A stretch of 64,000 bases of DNA from Impatiens glandulifera (Eukaryota > Streptophyta > Magnoliopsida > Ericales > Balsaminaceae). This document shows positions 45,999 through 56,441 of the stretch, one piece after another; position 1 is the stretch's first letter; each line of letters starts with the position of its first letter. The translations under genes and the position numbers were made by a program. The notes beneath the pieces were generated by a model, which was given only the letters and a program-made list of their open reading frames with translations, made no database searches and was not told the origin of the DNA. The stretch is taken from NCBI RefSeq assembly GCF_907164915.1, contig NC_061867.1, positions 27,628,308 to 27,692,307 on the forward strand. The letters are read 5' to 3'.

Positions 45999-46025
45999 CA
46001 AAACAAGACGCTGCGTCTTGTTTTG
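45999..46025. repeat. Perfect 27-bp palindrome
   Basis: CAAAACAAGACGC, one T, then GCGTCTTGTTTTG: 13-bp arms with a single central base. It lies in otherwise ordinary sequence upstream of the kinase fragment. Confidence 0.95.
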
Positions 46026-46317
46026 GAGTAACTACTAAAAAGAATCATCGGATTTTTTATATGAATATACCATATCCTACATTTATAAATTTTAATGGAA
46101 GAACAAGTTGAGCCAAAAGTTTTTTTTTCTGAATCTCTCACGGAACTAGCTAGATGTGAAATTCATATTGCACAAGTAGAAAGAATCAAGAGAGATAGTC
46201 TAGAAGCTTATACAAATCTAGAAATAATTTCCCTACCGCATTTGATGTGCACACCCTATATTACACTTTATTGTTAATTTTCCTAAAGATACTACTAGAT
46301 GATCAATTTATAATACT

Positions 46318-46925
46318 AAGGCCCGACCTTTTCAAAAACCTTGCTGGTATTACCATTTAGTAGCTCCGGCGCCATCCATGGAAGGGTACCTCTAATACCA
46401 TGTATTCCTTTTTATCTTCAACAAACCAAAATCACCCACCTGAGCAAACAATTTTGATATCATTATTTGATAATACATTGAGTTGGCATCAAGTTAAGCC
46501 ATGAGTGTTACTATGAATACATAGATAATTAACTTACAAATGAGTCGCAGAGGATGCTTCAAGTTTACAAGCAAGTTGTCACATTTCAAATCAATGTGCA
46601 CAATATTTTTTGAATGCATGTATTCCATTCTAAATGCAGCATCCTTTGTAATCAATAGCTTCTTTCGACGATCAAGATGTCTTATACTAGTTATATCAAG
46701 CGGGTCAGGTATTGAGATAAAGAGGTTGACATGGATAATACAATTAAATTAACCTTTACCTCTCTTTAGAAATTAGAGCATTCCTAAGAGAACCATTCAC
46801 CATATATTCTGTCACAGTAGCAAGAGTTCCTCCTGGTCCATTCTGCACGACACCATAAAAGGTAGCAACATTTGGGTGGTGTAGCTTCGAGAGAATATCA
46901 GCTTCAGTCTAGAATTCTGTTGTCT
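46318..46925 (-). pseudogene. RAF-like MAPKKK (PB1-RAF group) kinase-domain exons, broken
   Basis: Three exons on the minus strand. About 46920-46762 encodes [40 protein letters not shown], with TAG where Trp of the EFW motif is expected. About 46688-46536 has the catalytic loop, [20 protein letters not shown] then [20 protein letters not shown]. About 46425-46318 has [13 protein letters not shown], then a small deletion with frame change, then [20 protein letters not shown]. Intron edges fit GT/AG by eye. This is the Ser/Thr kinase core of a plant RAF-like protein. The N-terminal PB1 region and the C-lobe after GP-stop are not seen nearby. A recent pseudogene or gene fragment. Confidence 0.88.
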
Positions 46926-47603
46926 GTTGACAATTATGGAATGGTTAGTATGCAAATATCAATCTTCCTGATTAAATAGACTTAAGAACTAAGATAAATT
47001 CTTTAAAGACAAAATTTTATCCTAAATTTACATAGGGATGAGAAGCATAACTCTGTCTGTTTTTTAAAATAATGAGTGTGAGCCAACATTGTACTTGTTA
47101 AAAATACGAGAAGATCGTTTAGAGTTTTACCTGTTTAACAGAACAGAGAGCTTCATCCAGACACTTTGAGAAGACGATTAAAAACATAAAAGAAGATGGA
47201 CACTCTCTTATAGATATGGTTTACTTGAATCTACAAAAATAAAACAAAAACTCGACGAGCGATTTCTAACAGAGAAATCGCAGATGTACAACAATAAATC
47301 GCTACACACTTCAGGAGATCCAATGTTACATTAACATCATCCTAAAGACCACAAAGAACCTTCGACGCCACCCCTAGCAAATGTCATTTTGCGAGAAGAT
47401 TGTAGAGGAGAATACTTTATCTTCAATAAATAATTGATTGGGGCAAAACATTCATTCTTTGCTTATAGTGTTTAGGACGATTTCGTTGTTTGTTGCATGT
47501 ACATTCAAAAAATATGCTTCGTTAATAACAAAAATAAGTTTTTCCTACATCAGTAATTAGGGTTTCGTGGAAATAATATACAAAACCGTAATTAAACCTA
47601 ACC
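46926..47603. other. Intergenic or intronic sequence near the kinase fragment
   Basis: A possible exon end, IVFSKCLDEALCSVKQ followed by GTAAAAC, lies on the minus strand near 47180-47130. I cannot place it in a gene. Nothing else is supported. Confidence 0.3.
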
Positions 47604-47834
47604 CTAAGTAGGTTTTCCTAAATACGAAGGATTTTCATTGAACGTGACATTTTTGGAGTAGGGTTTCCTAAATATGAACAAAATAACGACCTCATTCTGC
47701 GTACGTAATCCTAAGGTTTCATAAATACAAAGAAAATTTAACGATTTTGGTGTACGTACCATTTTCGAGACCGATTTTTGATATTCTTGACAAAAAAATT
47801 TCTGGTAGACGGGGAGCCGGATTCGAATCGCCAT
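47604..47834 (-). CDS. Small hypothetical frame or first exon
   Basis: 76 codons from ATG 47834. The first part (MAIRIRLPVYQKFFC) has Arg and hydroxyl-poor basic character. A possible donor ATG|GTACGTAC near 47758 would end a first exon after about 25 codons. No family recognised. Its position upstream of the kinase exons on the same strand allows it to be part of that gene, but nothing proves it. Confidence 0.2.
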   Translation of the reverse strand: MAIRIRLPVYQKFFCQEYQKSVSKMVRTPKSLNFLCIYETLGLRTQNEVVILFIFRKPYSKNVTFNENPSYLGKPT

Positions 47835-47966
47835 GAAAGGAGGTAGAAGCTTGAAGAGAGAGATGAATCAGAAGGAAGTTTTTATAATATAAAATGATAT
47901 TCGGGTTTATATATATATTATTATAAAAGAATTTGCAGCGGGAAATTTTGTTTAATACCTTAATAT

Positions 47967-48835
47967 GTGCGCTTGAAGTGAAGTATGCTTCACTTCCGTT
48001 TTACATGGTGCTTGGAGTGAAGTATGCTTCACTCTTGTTTTATATGTCGCTTAAAGTGAAATATGCTTCACTTCTGTTCTACGTGGCGCTTAAAGTGAAG
48101 TATGCTTCACTTCCGTTTTACATGGCGCTTGGAGTGAAGTATGCTTCACTGAAAACAGTCTCTCCACATTCTCCAATGGGTTTACATACATGAATGAATA
48201 AATGTTTTTATATGAACGCTAAAATATCTTTACATTGATGTGTTGGAGGTTTTACATGAACCTCAGGCATATAAACTAATTGAAGTGAAGTATGCTTCAC
48301 TTTTTACATGGTGCCTTGAGAGAATTATGCTTCACTCAATACTGTATCTCTACATTCTATTTTAGATGGCGTTTGAAGCGAAGTATATTTCACTTCTGTC
48401 TTACATGGCGCATGAAGTGAAGTATGCTTCACTTCCGTTTTATATGGCGCTTGGAGCGAAGTATGCTTCACTTCTGTTTTATATGTCGCTTAAAGTGAAG
48501 TATGCTTCACCTCCATTTTAAATGGCGCTTAAAGTGAAGTATGTTTCACTTCCGTTTTACTTGGCGTTTGGAGTGAAGTATGCTTCACTGAAAACAGTCT
48601 CTCCACATTCTCCAATGTATTTATATACATGAATGAATAAATGTTTTTACATGAACGCTAAAATGTCTTTACATTGATGTATTGGAGGTTTTACATGAAC
48701 CTCTAAGCATATAAACTAATTAAAGTGAAGTATATTTCACATTTTACATGGCTTCTGGAGAGAAGTATGCTTCACTCAAGACTGTATCTCTACATTCTGT
48801 TTTACATGGCACCTGGAGAGAAGTATTCTTCACTT
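47967..48835. repeat. Hairpin tandem array, 39-bp unit with AGTGAAGTATGCTTCACT
   Basis: About 15-17 copies of the near-palindrome AGTGAAG-TATG-CTTCACT are separated by TCCGTTTTACATGGCGCTTG-like spacers. A higher-order duplication repeats a ~300-bp block with AAAACAGTCTCTCCACATTC and GGAGGTTTTACATGAACCTC, at 48150-48290 and again at 48590-48730. The 39-bp period is 13 codons, so it translates as repeats of VKYASLPFYMALG without being a real gene. Confidence 0.93.
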
Positions 48836-50160
48836 AATATTGTATCTCTACATTCCGTTTAACGGCGTTTGTGTTGAACCCGGAATTAAATTCGGGTTCC
48901 GGGTTCTCCCTCTTCTTTTCAACCCAACTTTGATTTATTAATATAATAATGTTTCTGAATTTTGATTGGTCCGCAACAGGGGAACACCCTATTCGGTAGC
49001 AGAGGATCTTGTTTGTATTATCTCTCATTATATATAATAAAAAAATTATATCTCTCACCATAATTAAAAATATTAAAATATATTTTCTATTCTTATTTGT
49101 TTCTCAATATATTATATTTATATAATATAAAAAATATATATATATATACCAAAATTATAAAAGAAATTAAAAAATGTATTATCTCCCTCATTTATTTCTG
49201 AATATATAATATTTATAATAACAATTCTAAATACTTTAAATTTATCATTATATCACTTCTATCATTTCTGTCAAATTTTTAATAAATAAATTAGAATAGA
49301 AAAATTAAGAAAATATAATATCTTTTCTAATTGATTTTTACCATATATAATATAAATTTATAAATATATATTTATAAATATTCTCTCATATAATTCTATG
49401 TTTATAATATTTTTTATATAATAAAAAAAATGATTGGAGGAGGGGATTTAGGAAAAAAGTTTACGTGGCACCACCTGATTGGCTGAAAAAATATAATAGT
49501 CTCTATTTTCTCTCTTTCATATCTCAATTATTTCTCAATATATCATTTTTTTAAATCATCTTAAAACTAAACTTGTATTCTTGATCTTTATCATTTTCAA
49601 ATTAACACCATTTTGTAATAAAATAATTTTGTATAAAACTAATTTTATCAACATCCACAAATTATTTTTTATCAATTACATCAGTTTATTATCCTATCAA
49701 AATTCCAAATAAACCTTCATTTTCCTTTTGTTATTTTTTTTATCTTTCTATAATTTATTTGTTTTATTCTTCTTTTTACATAAGAAAAAAGGAAGAAATT
49801 AAATAAGTGAGAAGTGAATGAAGGAGAGGTAAAAATATCATTTCACTAATATACAAATGCCATGTATGAGTAATAAGTGCCAATTTATTAAAACAACAAT
49901 GTCATGTAAAATGTTAAAATGAAGTCATAAAAAATACGTGAGATGTTAAAATGAAGTCATAAAAAATACGTGAGAGTATGATATCGATAATGATAATCAC
50001 AATATGAGATTGAGAAGATGTCAATAATGATGAGATGTTTGGTCAAAATACTCAAAATTAAGTCATAAGATTAGTGGTCAAAATTTAATTTTGGTGACAT
50101 AAAAAATGTTAATATTGTGATAATATTTATATATATATATATTATCTTATATTCTAACAA

Positions 50161-50660
50161 CTAGCATTTATCCCGTGCACTAGTAATAATATAAAAAACA
50201 GTGAAAAAAATATTATGGTAAAAATATTTATGGCGGGTCAACCCACAATCCGACCCAAATATTTATTTACCCTCACATATATATATAATTAAGCACAACT
50301 CTCGACCCGGCAATCCGGACACTTTAAAAATTAAGCATCATTATATATATATTAGTTAGTTAAAAAGTTAAACTTATATTGTTAAAATGTCACGCGTCAT
50401 CAAATTTGGTGTTGAATTTAAAATATAAGGTGTTATTAGCCTAGTTGGTTAAAGGGTTATATTTGTTTTGTTAGGTTGAAGGTTCGAATCATACCTATAG
50501 CATTTTAAATTTTATTTTTAACCGTTTTAAGTTTATGGGCGGGTCAACCCACAATCCGACTCAAGTATCCATTTACTCTATAAATATATATCCAAATTAA
50601 CCACAGCTCTCGACCCGGCAATCCGGACATTTTAAAAATTAAGCATCATTATATATATAT
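50161..50660 (-). mobile_element. Small non-autonomous Helitron, copy D, with repeated unit
   Basis: The minus strand ends GTGCACGGGATAAATGCTAG at 50161, followed by T. The block CAATCCGGAC..AAGCATCATTATATATATATT (Helitron 5' end, inverted) occurs twice, ending near 50360 and near 50660. Copy C lacks the insertion at this site, which shows the empty-site state. Confidence 0.65.
50430..50500 (+). ncRNA. tRNA-derived SINE-like segment with A and B boxes
   Basis: TAGCCTAGTTGG (50437-50448) fits the Pol III A box, and GGTTCGAATC (50481-50490) fits the B box, spaced about 32 bp as in tRNA genes. The flanks do not fold into a full tRNA and an A+T-rich tail follows. A decayed reverse copy is at 9310-9385. 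It is probably a tRNA-derived repeat carried by the Helitron, not a working tRNA. Confidence 0.5.
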
Positions 50661-51529
50661 TATTTTTATTTTATTTTTGCAATAAGAAGTCTTGATTGAT
50701 ACTCATAATCACATTTTCGACAACCTAAATTCTAGTTGTATACAATAGAATCTTAAGCGCCCAACTTAATACCGAATTTTTCAGTCTTTCAAACTAAATA
50801 ATAATAACCTATAAAATTAGGTTATGATGTACAATTTATATCATATATAATTTATATAGTTGCTAAATTTCAATAACATGTAAACAATAGTGTTTTAAAA
50901 CACGCATACTCCATTATTCAAGTTTAATTTACGATTTTTTTAGAAAAATTGAACTCCACACGACTATACATATTAGTGATACTTAATAATTTTAAATTCA
51001 TAAAATTTTAATGTTTTAAATTTTCACTAGAAACATTTGTATAGCTTACTCATTTCTCAACATTAAATGGATGACGCTAAAGAGAATAAATGATTATTTG
51101 TATCAGTAAAATGTATAAGCATTGCAAATTTAGTATTATGTCTTTTAGAGGTGATTGTTACTACTAATTCAATTCAATATTTTCTAGATGACCCAAGTTT
51201 AAAATAAAACCCTCATAATATATAATTAACAATAATAATAAAAAAAATACGTCTTCTCACAAAATAGATAAATAAAGAAAATAAACTATCAAAAATCAAA
51301 TAAATTAAGAATTTTCTCTCAAAATAAATTCACAGAACTATATCAATATATAAACTAGAAAAACACACAACTAAATCAATTATAAAATAATTCTAGAAAA
51401 AAAATCATATTAGTTTCAATGAATTCGTATTCTCCAAACTTCTGAGTTATGTTTAGCAAATTGATACGAAACCAGTAAAAAATATTATATAAATATTTGG
51501 AATAAAAAAAATATATATTTTTTTTTTAA

Positions 51530-52265
51530 AATTAACCATTCCATTATTGTTACGTGTTTTAGTAGAAGCACCCAATTCTAGTAATAATTTTACAATTTTA
51601 ACTTTTCCATATATTGCCGCTTAATATAAAGGCTATATCAAAAAATAAAAAAAATAATTATAATATAATTTAAATATAAAAGAAAATATTTAGTATTGAA
51701 AATAATTATAATATTTATGTATTAACTGCTTGTATCATTTTACTTGTACCAACTGAATTATCGTTCTCAATAACAATAGTAAAACAATATTGATATTTTC
51801 ACTAGCTGCTTTATGCATAGCTTATTCAAAAAAAAATAAAGGTTAAAAACATTTATTTAATTTAAAAAACATATTGTTAATTTAGAAGATGAATTCAATT
51901 ACTGTTGAACCATAACTATCTATTGATGAGTTTAATATTCCCTTTCTAATATCTCCATCACTAATATTATTGAATATAAATTCAATAATATTAAACAAAC
52001 CATTATCACAAACAATATAGGGAGGAATGGCTGCATCTTTATTTTTAGCCTCCATATTAGCACCTTTCAGACTAGTAATTATATTATAAATTAATACATT
52101 AGCTTCAAATTTATATTAATTAATTTGTTGAATATATTAATTATTAATTATTAAAAATATACCTCAAAAGATTTTAGACGGTAACATTTACATGTACAGT
52201 GTAGTGCAGATTCTCCATCATCTATTAAATATTCGTCTATATTCGTCTATATTTCTAAGAAAATT
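51530..52265 (-). pseudogene. Ankyrin-repeat gene remnant, several exons
   Basis: Minus-strand pieces in order: 52260-52165 (EYLIDDGESALHCTCK, with a GT donor after KSFE), 52080-51890 (SLKGANMEAKNKDAAIPPYI, CDNGLFNIIEFIFNNI, SIDSYGST), 51830-51720 (MHKAASENINIVLLLL) and 51650-51530 (AAIYGKVKIVKLLLELGAST, TRNNNG, with one stop). The pattern fits ankyrin repeats, which bind proteins. Stops and lost frames between the pieces make it non-functional. A relative of its last piece occurs at 26411. Confidence 0.75.
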
Positions 52266-53245
52266 ATTTAAAATAACAAATAAAGACAATAATAATAACA
52301 ATAAAATTAATTTAAGTTTATTATTAAATTTATTTCTTTATTAATTTTATTCTCTAACACTATATATTCTCATATTAATAAACTTTTACTAAAAAGTGAA
52401 AACTAACGAGTATTCAATTTAATAAGAAAAATATTCAAAATTTCATAAAATTATAAAATTATAAAAAATATGTATTCAATTAAAATTTTATAGGTTAGAT
52501 TTTTCACAACTGAAATTCAAAAGATTATACAATAAAATATAAAAAAAAAATTACAACATACCTATGGTAATTTGAAATTCATTAATATATATTCCGGTTA
52601 AAGAAAATGATTTCAAAAATATTTCTAATAATCCCGAAAGATAGGAAAATGGTTTTAAAATATTTTCGAGATATTTTCCAAATAGATATTCCGGTTAAGG
52701 TCTCATTTGGTGTTTATTTCTAAACCCGAACATCTTTTTCTGATAATTTTCAGGCCCATTACTCAATTTGTGTTAACCGCAATCGCAGGTATGCACTTTT
52801 AAATAATTTTGTACAATTATTTACGTAATCCAAACTCATCCTTATTTAGGACCCCCAAACTACTAATTTAATGTAATAAATGTTATAAATAAATCTTTTA
52901 CTAGCCAGACTTTTAAAATATAAAACTGTTTTTTAACGGGCGCGGAGAATATAGCGTGAAAGTCTTTCCCGAGCATAACTAAACAACAGACCCCTTAAGA
53001 AAACTTTAGTGTTATTACGTTTTTTATATGTACACCAAAAGATTTATTTTTAAATCCTTTCAACTAAGCGCCAAAGCTACATTTTTGTATAAATCTTTTT
53101 CTTAAATAATATTTTATTTAAAAGAGATTTTTGGCGTGTAAACCAAGGTTATACTTTTATACTTTTGACGAACTTAGTAAAGTTGTACTTTTAAGTTTGA
53201 ACCGAAAAATCTGAGGCGTCGGTCATGGAGACCAGTATCGGCTGG
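52266..53245. other. A+T-rich stretch without recognised features
   Basis: No ORF above 60 codons on either strand, no terminal repeats that I can pair. The word GATATTTTCCAAATAGATATTCCGG repeats loosely near 52590 and 52670. Confidence 0.4.
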
Positions 53246-53249
53246 GAGG

Positions 53250-54015
53250 GCGTGTACAATGGTCATGTTCTTTTAAAAAATGTGTTGAACATGGAGTTAT
53301 AATGGACTTAACATGGAGTTCATTGACGATGGACATGGAGTTCATTGGTGTTAAACATTGAGTTCAAATGGGCTAAACATAAAAAATAATTTGAAAAAAA
53401 AACTAAATTTTTTTAATTAAAATTGGTGTTGAACATAAAGTTCAAATGGACTGAACATGGAGTTCATCGGCACTGAACATGAAGTTTAAATGGGCTTAAC
53501 ATGAAGAAAAAAATTGAAAAAAAAAAACTATATTTTTTTATTGAAAAATGTGATGAACATGAAGTGAAATGAGCTGAACAAGGAATTCACTAGTGCTAAA
53601 CATAGAGTTCAAATGGGCTTAACATAAAAAAAATTGAAAAAAAAATAATTTTTTTATTAAAAATGTGATGAACATGAAGTGAAATGGATTGAACATTCAG
53701 TTCACTAGCTGAATATGGAGTTAAAACGGAGTTCACTAGTGCTGAATATGGAGTTAAATTGGATAAACATGAAATTATTTTTAGAAAAAACCTAAGTTTT
53801 TTTTATTGAAAAATGTGCTAAACATAAAATTCAAATGAGCTGAACATGGAGTTCATTAGCACATTTTTCAGTGAAAAACATAATTGTTTTTCAAAATAAT
53901 TTCATGTTTTTACCATTTGAACACCATGTTCAGCCCATTTGCACTTAATATTCAACACATTTTTCATTTAAAAACTTAGTTTTTTTCAAAAAAAAATATC
54001 AGCTTAATTTTTTTG
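53250..54015. repeat. Degenerate ~115-bp tandem repeat with an inverted last copy
   Basis: Words TGAACATGGAGTTCA, GTTCAAATGGGCT, AACATGAA and AAAAACTAA-T(n)-ATTGAAAAATGTG recur about five times in direct order (53275-53860). The complement follows at 53855-54010 (CACATTTTTCA...CATGTTCAGCCCATTTG). The arms could pair. Confidence 0.75.
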
Positions 54016-54117
54016 TTCTACAAAAGTTTATTTTCTTTTTAAAAAAATATATCAACAAACGACCCTAGAGTTTCTAAATGATAGCAATCAAACAACAGTA
54101 CAAATAAATATTACAAT

Positions 54118-54219
54118 TAACGTTCACAATCTTTGTTTTTATTTCCATATTCTTGATCATCCCACTTTTTGGGCTTCTTAATGAAATGTTGTTAAACCGT
54201 TTTCCCAAAAAAAAACATG
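54118..54219 (+). repeat. LINE 3' tail fragment
   Basis: It ends TTAATGAAATGTTGTTAAACCGTTTTCCCAAAAAAAAAC. The 3' end of the LINE at 11491 reads, on its own strand, TTATAATGAAATGG..AACCGTTTTCC plus A-run. The same 3' end in two places suggests one LINE family, this copy strongly 5'-truncated. Confidence 0.6.
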
Positions 54220-54288
54220 TCCATATTTTTACAAGGTCATGTTCTTATAAATTTTTAGTTTAAAAAACTTTTTTTTTCTACACAAGTT

Positions 54289-54313
54289 CATGTTCTTTTT
54301 TTAAAAGAACATG
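54289..54313. repeat. 25-bp palindrome with 11-bp arms
   Basis: CATGTTCTTTT, three T, AAAAGAACATG. It lies in the flank of element 2, in a region with several CATGTTC words in both orientations. Confidence 0.85.
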
Positions 54314-54418
54314 GGCATGTTTTTACAAGGCCGTGTTCATTTCGTAGCCGATGAAATAAGTCGTCACGTCGAAAAAGGAAGATGTTAGTAGTTAGATAGA
54401 GAAATAAATAAAAGATAT

Positions 54419-56396
54419 TGTTGGGTCAAATTATTTTGACTAAGTGTTGAAATAATTTAACCACTAAGATTTTGATGATGAAATGACTTATGAGTTTTGA
54501 TGCAGGTGTATTGAAACAATATTTCATAAGACTTGGCTCTAATGAGGGTCATTAGACCGATTTTGGCATTCAATGCATAGAATTAGACGTACAGTCTAAC
54601 TCATCGGAGTTAGACGTGTAGTCTAATGAATGCATAGAATTAGACGTAAGTCTAATGCATAGAATTAGACCAGTCTAACTCATCGGAGTTAAATGTGTAG
54701 TCTAATGAATGTAAAGAATTAGACGTAAGTCTAATGAATACACGGAATTAGACGTAAGTCTAATGTGTTCAAAATTAGGCGTACCATCTAACTCACTAGA
54801 ATTAGACGTGTAGTCTAATATATTTACAATTAGACGGATAGTCTAATTTGTTCGGAATTAGACGTGTGGTCTAATTAGTGAAAGTTAGACGTGCGTCTAA
54901 CTCCTTCAGACAAGTCTGAGGTAGAACCAGAATTAGACGTGTAGTCTAACTCAGTAGAGTTAGATGTATTGTCTAATGGTTATTGAATAATTAGACGTGT
55001 GGTCTAATTAGTGAAAGTTAGACGTGCGTCTAACTCCTTTAGACAAGTCTGAGGTAGAACCCAAATTAGACGTGTAGTCTAACTCAGTGGAGTTAGACGT
55101 ACCGTCTAATGGTTATTGAATAATTAGACATGTGGTCTAATTAGTGAAAGTTAGACGTGCGTCTAACTCCTTTACACAAGTCTGAGGTAGAACCGGAATT
55201 AGACGTGTAGTCTAACTTAGTGGCGTTAGACGTACCGTCTAATGGTTATTGGATAATTAGACGTGTGGTCTAATTAGTGAAAGTTAGACGTGCGTCTAAC
55301 TCCTTCAGACAAGTCTGAGGTAGAACTGGAATTAGACGTGTAGTCTAACTCAGTGGAGTTAGACGTACCGTCTAATGGTTATTGCAATTAGACGTAAGTC
55401 TAATTCAATTAGAGTAGGCGGTCTAATAGACGTTATTATTTAAAGGAGATGTGTGATTTCATTAGACTGATTTTACGATCCGTCTAACTGAAATACGTCT
55501 AATGCTTAATTTAAGTAGTATGCTTGAATCTAGCATTTCACCTACTCACGTGTTATAGTTGTACCCTACTTCTGCTCCACTTTCTAGTGAAGATTAGTAC
55601 AACAGCTATATGCAACCAACCAAGGAATGCCACGTAAGAGAATTTTCCTCACATTACTTGTTTTCCAGGTACATCCCTGATGGAATATTTGGCGCACTAC
55701 CAGTGATGTACGGCCACGATCCTTGTGCTCAGAACCTGTTGTATACAATGGAGGCTTTCTAATGGAAGAGTACCACGTATCATTTTAAAAGATTCGATCG
55801 TTAGCTCCTGCTCAGTATTTAACAAATCTCAAGGACAACAGACAATCAACCTTACGAATTAGCCTAACGAACAAGTGAATACAACGAACAAGTAATATGA
55901 TTTTGCAGAGAGAGAAACTACTCAATCATCTTGCTTACTGAATTCATACTGTGAAGTTGCTTTCTGATTGTACTATTTGTGAATCAAGAGAGAGCTAGAA
56001 TCAAAACACCTTTAGCTGAGTGATATTCTTCATCTTGTAATTGAATAGAAAGTGTTCTGTTCAATAGTGAGCTAAGTGTGTGTAAACTGTATTTGATTCG
56101 AATCATATTATAGTGAATCCTTCTAGTGGTTGGAAGAAGGGGTGACGTAGGAGAGTTTCTCCGAACATCCATAAACAAACTGCTGTGTTCTTTCCTTTCT
56201 GTCATCTTTTTATATTTCATCTTGTGCTTTAAACCCAAGTAAACAATTCCGCCTAGAATCTGTTTCAAGTGTTTACAAGTGTTTGCGTAGTATAGAAAGC
56301 GAATTAAATCCCTAACAGGATTTCTTTCAAACCGTTTTTCATAATCCTTCATCCTTAGCCAGACCCCCGTCTCTATCGATAAAGCCGATCCTATCA
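54419..56396 (+). repeat. 5' LTR of element 2
   Basis: 1,978 bp, TGTTGGGTCAAATTATTTTG...CCTATCA. Array at about 54580-55480. A TATA-like TATTTAAC lies at 55815-55822 and CCACGTATC about 45 bp before it replaces the perfect G-box of element 1. The rest is R/U5. Confidence 0.93.
54580..55480. repeat. TTAGACGT palindrome array in U3 of element 2
   Basis: First part: simple ATTAGACGTAAGTCTAAT-type hairpins. From about 54890 a composite ~130-bp unit is repeated four times. It combines TCAGACAAGTCTGA, ATTAGACGTGTAGTCTAA, GTTAGACGTACCGTCTAA, ATTAGACGTGTGGTCTAAT and GTTAGACGTGCGTCTAAC. The 3' LTR has a matching set (63170-63660). Confidence 0.92.
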
Positions 56397-56398
56397 AT

Positions 56399-56410
56399 TG
56401 GTATCAGAGC
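56399..56410 (+). other. Primer-binding site of element 2, intact
   Basis: TGGTATCAGAGC, a perfect match to the initiator tRNA-Met site, two bases after the LTR. Confidence 0.93.
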
Positions 56411-56441
56411 CCTGTTTCTATTCTCAAGCCTTTCCTGAAAT

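Larger units (their letters stand above)
49010..51500. repeat. R1 repeat, copy D, with a Helitron inside
   Basis: It shares with copies A and C the blocks near 49430 (AATGATTGGAGGAGGGGATT), 50750 (TCTTAAGCGCCCAACTTAAT) and 51180 (TTTCTAGATGACCCAAG). A Helitron at 50161-50660 splits it between TTCTAACAA and TATTTTTATTTTATTTTTGC, words that are adjacent in copy C. No gene in the repeat itself. Confidence 0.7.

Noticed and set aside
46095..46277. A 60-codon plus-strand frame (MEEQVEPKVFF...).
   Set aside because: Short, no recognised family, no promoter, and next to broken minus-strand gene pieces.
47560..47720. Words like AACCCTAA and AGGTTTCCTAAATA that recall plant telomere repeats.
   Set aside because: Too few and irregular, with no TTTAGGG run.
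47933..48193. An 86-codon plus-strand frame with a 13-residue repeat.
   Set aside because: It is the translation of the 39-bp satellite, whose period is a multiple of three.
50430..50500. A tRNA gene suggested by A and B boxes.
   Set aside because: No acceptor or anticodon stems can be built. Kept only as a SINE-like segment.
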